Shown here one piece after another: positions 58,511-64,000 of a stretch of 64,000 nucleotides of DNA. The notes below the pieces were generated by a model, which saw only the letters and a list, made by a program, of their open reading frames with translations, was not told the DNA's origin and did no database searches. Positions within the stretch are counted from its first letter, which is position 1. Each line of letters opens with the position of its first letter. Location: assembly GCA_018609125.1 (NCBI GenBank), contig JABAYF010000028.1, positions 62,001-126,000 on the forward strand, written 5' to 3'. The position numbers were made by a program, and so were the translations under genes. The DNA comes from Candidatus Nanopelagicales bacterium. GTDB lineage: Bacteria > Actinomycetota > Actinomycetes > S36-B12.

Positions 58511-59626
58511 CTATTTTAGGTCGCGTAAACGCTGATCAACGGAGTCCAGCAGGTCCTGCCAGGAATCGGCGAAAGACGCCACACCGGCAGCTTCGAGTTC
58601 GGCGCAGACCTGCGCCTGGTCGATGCCGAGTTCGTTGAGCCGGTGCCACACGTCGGCTGACGCCGCCTGGGTATCGGTGACCGTGTCGCCATCGAATTGA
58701 CCGTGATCTGCCACTGCCATCAGTGTTTTCTCCGGCATTGTGTTCACGCAACCTGGGGCTGCCAGGCCAATGACGTAGCGCGTGTCGTCGTAGGCGGGAT
58801 TCTTTACGCCGGTGGAGGCCCACAGTGGGCGCTGAGGGTGGGCGCCCTGTTCGCGCAGCAACGACCAGCGCGACTGCGAAAGGGCATCGGTGTACAGACC
58901 CCAGGCCAGGCGTGCACTTGCTAGAGCGGCGCTGCCTTGGAGTTGCAGGGCTTCGGCAGTTCCTAGGTCGGTGAGTCGTTGGTCGACTGAGGTGTCTAGC
59001 CGGCTCACGAAGAAGGAGGCAACCGAATGAATGCCGGTTGGCTCATGGCCGCGGAGCAGTGCCTTTTCCAACCCTGCTTGCCAGGCCTGAAGAACCGCGG
59101 CGTATCGCTCGAGCGAGAAAATCAGGGTCACGTTGACGCTGATGCCGTAGGAGAGAACCTCGGTAATCGCGGGCAGTCCTGCCAAGGTGGCAGGAACTTT
59201 AATTAACACGTTAGGCCGGGCCACCTCGTCCCACAACTCCCGTGCCTGCGCGATCGTGGCATGGGTGTCGTGCGCCAGTCGCGGATCGACCTCAATGGAT
59301 ACGTGACCATCAACGCCACCGGAGGAGATGAACAGGTCGTTGAACAGATCACAGGCACTGCGAACATCGTCGGTGGTCATGGCGCGAACAGCGCCCTCGG
59401 CGTCTGCACCAGCTGCGGCAAGGGATGTGAGCTGGGCGTCGTAAGCCGCGCTGTGGCCGCTGATGGCCTTGGCAAAAATTGTGGGATTTGTGGTCACTCC
59501 GCGAACACATCGGGTGTCGATCAGGCCCTGTAAGGATCCGCTGGTGATTCGGTCTCGGTTGAGGTCGTCTAACCACATGGACACGCCGAGGTCGGTCAGT
59601 TGCGTCAACACTTTGGGGATGGACAT
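58511..59626 (-). CDS. tal: Transaldolase
   Basis: Transfers a dihydroxyacetone unit in the non-oxidative pentose phosphate pathway. 371 residues, the long actinobacterial form. Schiff-base Lys in NVLIKVPAT; GVTTNPTIF near the N-terminus. ATG 59626 is chosen for the SD GAGGAGT upstream and the family start SIPKVLTQLTD. Lies between tkt and zwf. Confidence 0.96.
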   Translation of the reverse strand: MSIPKVLTQLTDLGVSMWLDDLNRDRITSGSLQGLIDTRCVRGVTTNPTIFAKAISGHSAAYDAQLTSLAAAGADAEGAVRAMTTDDVRSACDLFNDLFISSGGVDGHVSIEVDPRLAHDTHATIAQARELWDEVARPNVLIKVPATLAGLPAITEVLSYGISVNVTLIFSLERYAAVLQAWQAGLEKALLRGHEPTGIHSVASFFVSRLDTSVDQRLTDLGTAEALQLQGSAALASARLAWGLYTDALSQSRWSLLREQGAHPQRPLWASTGVKNPAYDDTRYVIGLAAPGCVNTMPEKTLMAVADHGQFDGDTVTDTQAASADVWHRLNELGIDQAQVCAELEAAGVASFADSWQDLLDSVDQRLRDLK

Positions 59627-59673
59627 GGGGCAAACTCCTCGAATCGGTTGGACCAAACGGGCGAAAAAAGTTA

Positions 59674-61776
59674 TTAGCGGCCTACACAATCGCGGGCAGC
59701 AGTCACCATCGCGTCGACGGTAATGCCAAACTCTTGGTACAGGATCTCGCTGGCCGCACTGGCGCCGTAATGATCAAGGCCGATGGTGCGACCCTGTGAG
59801 CCAACATATCGATGCCAACCCAGGGTGGCACCCGCCTCGATGGATACACGCGCGGTGATGTGCGGGGGAAGAACGTAGTCGCGGTAATCCTGAGTTTGGT
59901 TGTCGAACCAGTCCAGGCACGGTGCGGAAACCACCCGGGCATTGATCCCAACCTTGGCCAACTCTTCGCGAGCTGTCACTGCAATGGCCACCTCAGAACC
60001 AGTTCCGATCAAGATGACATCGGGGCTGCCTGACTCGACGTCTTCAAGAACGTAGGCCCCCTTCGCCAGTGTGTCGGCATCGGTATTTTCGGTGCCGTGT
60101 AACACCGGTAGACCCTGGCGGCTCAAGATGAGTCCGACGGCGCCGCTTTGACGAAGGATGGCCAGCCAAGCGGCTGCAGTTTCTCGAGCGTCGGCGGGGC
60201 GGAGAACAGAAAACTGTGGAATCAGCCGTAGGGACCACAGATGCTCAACCGGTTGATGCGTGGGGCCATCTTCGCCGAGGCCAATGGAGTCGTGAGACCA
60301 CACGTAAGTGGACGGAATGTTCATCAGTGCGGCTAGCCGGACAGAACCACGCATGTAGTCGCTGAAGACGAGAAACGTGCCGCCAAAGGCGCGGGTAAGC
60401 CCGCCGATGTTGATGCCGTTGAGGATGGCGCCCATGGCATGTTCGCGAACCCCGAAATGCAAGATCCGGCCGTAGGGCGATGAATCGACGGCACCGGATC
60501 CGGCGGGGAGGAAAGACAGACCGCCGGTGATGGTGGTGTCATTGCTGCCGGCCAAATCAGCTGAGCCACCCCACAACTCCGGTAGCAGGGAAGCAAGAGC
60601 ATTGATTGCTTTCCCCGATGCGGCCCGGGTGGAAATGGAATCACCGGTGTCGAATGTGGGCAGTGCCTGATCGAGACCATCGGGCAATTCACCGCTTGTG
60701 AGTCGATCGAGCAGGGCGGCTCGTTCCGGGTGCTTGTTGCGCCACAGGAGGTACCTGGCATCCCAGTCGTTGCGTATCGCGCGATGTGCATCCTGGAATC
60801 CGCGTGTGTAATCCAAAACCGAGGCAGGTACCTGAAAATCCTTGTCCGGATCCAGCCCGAGGATCGACTTCGTTGCGGTTACCTCGGCTGCACCCAGTGC
60901 CGAACCATGAGCTTTGGCAGTGTTTTGAGCGTGCGGGGCAGGCCAGGCAATGATCGAGTGCATCGCGATGAACGTGGGTCGCTCTGATTCATTGGCGGCT
61001 GCATCAAGGGCCGCCATTAATCCTTCGACATCAACGTCGCCGGTAGGTGTGAGACCCACTTCATGAACGACCCAGCCATAGGCTTCGTATCGACCCACGA
61101 CGTCCTCAGTGAAGGCTACGCGCGTGTCTCCCTCGATGGAAATATGGTTGTCGTCCCAGATCACGGTCAAGTTCGCTAGCCGCTGCGTACCGGCGATGCT
61201 GGACGCTTCACCGGAGATTCCTTCCTCCAGATCACCGTCGGAGGCAATCACCCAGACGCGATGGTCGAACGTACTCGTCGCCCATGGTGCCTGCGGGTCG
61301 AACAGCCCCCGCTCGAATCGCGCCGCCATGGCCATCCCGACCGCGGTCGATAACCCTTGTCCGAGGGGTCCGGTTGTGGTTTCAACGCCCACTGTGTGTC
61401 CGTGTTCAGGATGTCCCGGGGTCTTCGCTCCCCAGGTGCGAAACTGCTCCAGGTCGCTGAGTTCAAGGCCGTAGCCGCTCAGGAACAGTTGGATGTAGAG
61501 GGTGAGCGAACTGTGGCCGCAGGACAAAACAAATCTGTCCCGACCAGGCCACTGCGGGTCGGTTGGGTCGTGGCGCAGATACCGGCTGAACAGCAGGTGG
61601 GCGGCGGGCGCAAGACTCATCGCGGTACCAGGGTGCCCGTTGCCCACCTTTTGAACCGCATCCATAGCGAGACCGCGGATGACCGCCACGGTGGCGTCAT
61701 CAGCATCGGTCCAAGCGGTGGCGGCATAGCGAGGAGCTAGAGCGGGAAGGTCGGTGGTCTCTGAGGACAGGGTCAC
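59674..61776 (-). CDS. tkt: Transketolase
   Basis: Thiamin-diphosphate enzyme moving two-carbon units. 700 residues from GTG 61776, the family length. N-terminal GNGHPGTAMSLAP, TPP/Mg motif SDGDLEEGISGEA, middle-domain Glu in FGVREHAMGAI and SHDSIGLGEDGPTHQP. The frame is open upstream to 61935 but those codons lie in the promoter region toward ctaB. Head of the minus-strand pentose phosphate operon and divergent from ctaB, a usual actinobacterial order. Confidence 0.96.
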   Translation of the reverse strand: MTLSSETTDLPALAPRYAATAWTDADDATVAVIRGLAMDAVQKVGNGHPGTAMSLAPAAHLLFSRYLRHDPTDPQWPGRDRFVLSCGHSSLTLYIQLFLSGYGLELSDLEQFRTWGAKTPGHPEHGHTVGVETTTGPLGQGLSTAVGMAMAARFERGLFDPQAPWATSTFDHRVWVIASDGDLEEGISGEASSIAGTQRLANLTVIWDDNHISIEGDTRVAFTEDVVGRYEAYGWVVHEVGLTPTGDVDVEGLMAALDAAANESERPTFIAMHSIIAWPAPHAQNTAKAHGSALGAAEVTATKSILGLDPDKDFQVPASVLDYTRGFQDAHRAIRNDWDARYLLWRNKHPERAALLDRLTSGELPDGLDQALPTFDTGDSISTRAASGKAINALASLLPELWGGSADLAGSNDTTITGGLSFLPAGSGAVDSSPYGRILHFGVREHAMGAILNGINIGGLTRAFGGTFLVFSDYMRGSVRLAALMNIPSTYVWSHDSIGLGEDGPTHQPVEHLWSLRLIPQFSVLRPADARETAAAWLAILRQSGAVGLILSRQGLPVLHGTENTDADTLAKGAYVLEDVESGSPDVILIGTGSEVAIAVTAREELAKVGINARVVSAPCLDWFDNQTQDYRDYVLPPHITARVSIEAGATLGWHRYVGSQGRTIGLDHYGASAASEILYQEFGITVDAMVTAARDCVGR

Positions 61777-61789
61777 AGTGCGAAGCCTA
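61777..61789 (-). promoter_or_regulatory. Putative -10 box, leaderless tkt mRNA
   Basis: Minus strand TAGGCT (61789-61784), seven bases, then GTG at 61776. Same hexamer as before uvrC. Confidence 0.45.
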
Positions 61790-61910
61790 GCGAGCCTCAG
61801 CCCACCGCGGGTGCAGTCGGTAGTGTCGTCGTAGTCTGGATATAGGCAGACGAGCACGCAATGAAGCGCGTTCCGCGAAAAATCCGGTGGCATAGGAGAG
61901 GTGGTGGGGC

Positions 61911-62834
61911 GTGGGTGCCCTAGACCCAGCTGCATCGGCCGCTACCACCCCGGAAACTGGCTGGGTGACCACGGTGCGTGCCTACGTATCGGTTACCAAA
62001 CCCCGCATCATCGAATTACTCCTCGTCACCACGGTTCCGACGATGATCTTGGCTGCTCAGGGCTGGCCAGATCCCTGGGTCATGATCGCGGTAATCGTTG
62101 GCGGTGCGCTTGCTGCAGGCGGGGCCAGCACCTTCAATAACGTCTACGACGCAGACATTGACCGACTCATGGTGCGCACCGCACATCGACCGATGGCCAG
62201 TGGCGCCATCTCGCCCCGCGCTGGATGGATTTTCGGGTCGATACTGTCCGTTGCCAGCGTGGTCGTCCTGGCGATGTTCACCAACTGGCTTGCTGCAGCA
62301 CTGGGTGCGCTGGCCATCGCCGCTTACGCCCTGGGCTACACGGTGCTCCTCAAACGCCGCACGGCGCAAAACATTGTGTGGGGTGGCGCGGCCGGTTGCA
62401 TGCCGGTCCTCATCGGTTGGGCTGCGGTATCCGGGTCCTTATCGTGGACGCCGGTCATTTTATTCTTTGTTGTTTTTTGGTGGACGCCTCCGCATTACTG
62501 GCCACTGTCTTTGCGCTATCGAGACGACTACGAAAGCGCCGGCGTACCGATGCTCCCTGTTCTCGCACTTCCGGCCACCGTCATGCGGCACATCGCTGCA
62601 TATTCGGCGCTGATGGTGCTGACGTCGTGGGTGCTCATTCCGATTGCACCGATGGGCTGGGTCTATTCTGTGACCGCGATCGTGCTCGGCGTGGCCTTCG
62701 GGCTTGAAGTATTCCGACTATGGCGCAGGATAAAACGCGGGGCAGAAGACGTCGCGCCAATGCGGCTGTTCCATGGGTCAATCACATATCTGGCGCTCCT
62801 GTTCCTCGCAGTTGCCATCGATCCATTCGTTTAA
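61911..62834 (+). CDS. ctaB: Protoheme IX farnesyltransferase (heme O synthase)
   Basis: UbiA-family membrane prenyltransferase converting heme B to heme O. 307 residues, about nine membrane segments. The first Asp-rich motif is NNVYDADIDRLM and the conserved KPRIIELLLVTT opens the protein; the second loop has DDYESAGVPMLP. GTG 61911 follows AGGAGAGG at 61894-61901. With ctaA it supplies heme A for cytochrome aa3 oxidase. Confidence 0.95.
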   Translation: MGALDPAASAATTPETGWVTTVRAYVSVTKPRIIELLLVTTVPTMILAAQGWPDPWVMIAVIVGGALAAGGASTFNNVYDADIDRLMVRTAHRPMASGAISPRAGWIFGSILSVASVVVLAMFTNWLAAALGALAIAAYALGYTVLLKRRTAQNIVWGGAAGCMPVLIGWAAVSGSLSWTPVILFFVVFWWTPPHYWPLSLRYRDDYESAGVPMLPVLALPATVMRHIAAYSALMVLTSWVLIPIAPMGWVYSVTAIVLGVAFGLEVFRLWRRIKRGAEDVAPMRLFHGSITYLALLFLAVAIDPFV

Positions 62835-62856
62835 CAACGACTGAAGTCAGCGGGCG

Positions 62857-63852
62857 CTATCGAGCCGCCACTGGCTGCGGATCATCTACTGAAGCAGGCA
62901 CGCGCCGGACGCCCAGGAAGAGCCACACGGTTATAGCCCACACCAGGCATGCTCCGAGCAAGTGGAGGGCAACCGGTGGCCACGGCACACCGGTGAAGTA
63001 CTGCACGTAGCCAATGGCTCCCTGGGCAAGGCTGACCCCGGTGAGAATCCACACCCTTCTTTGCAGTACGCGGGGCGCACGAACGAGGCCCACAGCCACG
63101 ATCATCCCGATTAGCAGACCCAGGAAAAGCCACACGGAGTCGGCATGCAGCCACGAAATCATTCGGGGGTCAATGGGGAATCGTGAATCGACTCCGGAAT
63201 CACCAGAGTGAGGGCCGCTTCCGGTGACGATGACCCCCAACACCACCACCACGGCTGAGGATGCCACGAGTGCAGCGCACAGCCATCGAACCGCAGCGGG
63301 CATCGCCAGCGTGGGCCGGTAGTGACCGCCGGGGACGAGCTCATGTGACCGCACCACCAGAACAACGCAGCCGGCAATAATGAGCATGGATACGAGGAAG
63401 TGCGCGCCCACGGCGTATGGGCTCAGGCCGGTGAGAACTGTGACGCCACCGAGGACAGCTTGAAGGATCGTGCCCACGAGCGGAATTGCCGCCCAGAGAA
63501 AGAGTCGGCGCGGATAAATACGTCCGAGACGTCGCTGCCGACGCCACCACCTGATCGTGGCAACGATCGCAGCAATCGCAAGCACGGCGAGAACAAAGGT
63601 GAGTAGGCGGTTTCCGAATTCGATCGCCTTTTGGCCGATGCTTTCTTCTTGCGCGGACGTGGGTGTGAGTGATCCATCGACACATTCCGGCCAGGTGGGG
63701 CACCCAAGTCCGGATCCGGTGAGGCGCACAAGACCACCGGTAACGACGATGCCGATCTGGGCTACCAGGTTGGCCTGGTAGATCCGTCGGACGACGCGGC
63801 CTACCCCGCGTGCGCCGGTAGTGGATAGGGCTGGGTCTGCCAACGCGGTCAC
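62857..63852 (-). CDS. ctaA: Heme A synthase (COX15/CtaA)
   Basis: Membrane monooxygenase that oxidises heme O to heme A. 331 residues, eight membrane segments. TGSGLGCPTWPECVDG holds the extracytoplasmic Cys pair of the Bacillus-type family; heme-ligand His residues are seen at GAHFLVS and in the later helices (ISWLHADS). Convergent with ctaB, 22 bases apart. Confidence 0.94.
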   Translation of the reverse strand: MTALADPALSTTGARGVGRVVRRIYQANLVAQIGIVVTGGLVRLTGSGLGCPTWPECVDGSLTPTSAQEESIGQKAIEFGNRLLTFVLAVLAIAAIVATIRWWRRQRRLGRIYPRRLFLWAAIPLVGTILQAVLGGVTVLTGLSPYAVGAHFLVSMLIIAGCVVLVVRSHELVPGGHYRPTLAMPAAVRWLCAALVASSAVVVVLGVIVTGSGPHSGDSGVDSRFPIDPRMISWLHADSVWLFLGLLIGMIVAVGLVRAPRVLQRRVWILTGVSLAQGAIGYVQYFTGVPWPPVALHLLGACLVWAITVWLFLGVRRVPASVDDPQPVAAR

Positions 63853-63864
63853 GTATCCACACTA
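63853..63864 (-). promoter_or_regulatory. Putative -10 box, leaderless ctaA mRNA
   Basis: Minus strand TAGTGT (63864-63859), six bases, then GTG at 63852; no SD. Confidence 0.45.
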
Positions 63865-63905
63865 CGACGGAACCTAAAGTTCACCAATCCGAGGTGAGCA
63901 GGTGA

Positions 63906-64000
63906 CTAGTCCCAGCGAAACGTGCGTCGAGCGATCAATGCGGCAAAGAGGCCCCAAGCAAGCAGCACGACCAGCGGAATCCAGGCGCTCGTGTTGAGTG
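63906..64000 (-). CDS. C-terminal end of a membrane protein, probably ABC-2-type permease
   Basis: Open minus-strand frame entering from the right edge and ending TAG at 63908-63906. The visible 30 residues are NTSAWIPLVVLLAWGLFAA followed by LIARRTFRWD, one membrane helix and a basic/aromatic tail typical of actinobacterial ABC-2 permeases. In many actinobacteria an ABC permease and ATPase pair (Rv1457c/Rv1458c in Mycobacterium) stands beside ctaA/ctaB, which supports the call. Only the tail is visible. Confidence 0.6.
   Translation of the reverse strand, partial: LNTSAWIPLVVLLAWGLFAALIARRTFRWD

Noticed and set aside
61777-61935. Longer transketolase start up to 61935
   Set aside because: The extra 53 residues have no family similarity, occupy the divergent promoter space with ctaB, and contain the TAGGCT box; GTG 61776 gives the normal 700-residue protein.

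Overview
The window is a dense, intact stretch of actinobacterial chromosome. About 50 genes fill it, often with 1-14 base overlaps, and no stretch of more than about 170 bases lacks a gene. Evidence for Actinomycetia includes WhiA, RbpA, OpcA, an ANTAR regulator of the PdtaR type, AftD, DUF3068 and DUF2613 proteins, a mycobacterial-type DNA polymerase I without proofreading residues, and gene order shared with Streptomyces and Mycobacterium. There are no phages, insertion sequences, CRISPR arrays or rRNA genes. Compactness and many SD-less starts suggest a fairly streamlined free-living actinobacterium; the species cannot be named from the sequence.

Layout. (1) 1-16264, + strand: hisS (5' end missing), aspS, rarA, a small membrane protein, alaS, ruvX, mltG, then an aromatic biosynthesis block (aroE, prepilin peptidase, aroC, aroK, aroB, aroQ), an M24 peptidase, efp and nusB. 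(2) 16267-23174: a leucine-anticodon tRNA with a short variable region, pdtaR, and a branched-chain amino acid ABC system whose binding protein (livK, +) converges on the transporter genes (livH-M-G-F, -); LivH carries an unusual secreted N-terminal domain. A PaaI-type thioesterase is divergent from polA. (3) 23221-27458: polA and a lipoprotein alpha/beta hydrolase. (4) 27483-39199: a cell-envelope glycan cluster (flippase, GT-C-like membrane protein, DUF2613 peptide, GT4 glycosyltransferase, methyltransferase, AftD, acyltransferase 3, DUF3068) that resembles the Mycobacterium Rv0224c-Rv0228 and aftD loci and sits inside otherwise household synteny. (5) 39362-49298: rpsA, uvrB, an MBL-fold hydrolase, uvrA, a Rieske lipoprotein and uvrC. 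(6) 49295-56085: rapZ, yvcK, whiA, gap, pgk, tpiA, secG, rbpA. (7) 56072-64000: opcA, zwf, tal and tkt (all -), divergent ctaB, ctaA (-) and the 3' tip of an ABC-2-type permease.

Functionally the window couples translation factors, nucleotide excision repair (UvrABC complete), lower glycolysis, the pentose phosphate pathway, heme A synthesis, the shikimate pathway and envelope glycan export. The most notable points are the AftD/mycolate-transport-like cluster without mycolate genes in view, the LivH fusion, the class I tRNA with a CAA anticodon, and a recurring TANNNT box 6-7 bases before SD-less start codons, which points to widespread leaderless transcripts.
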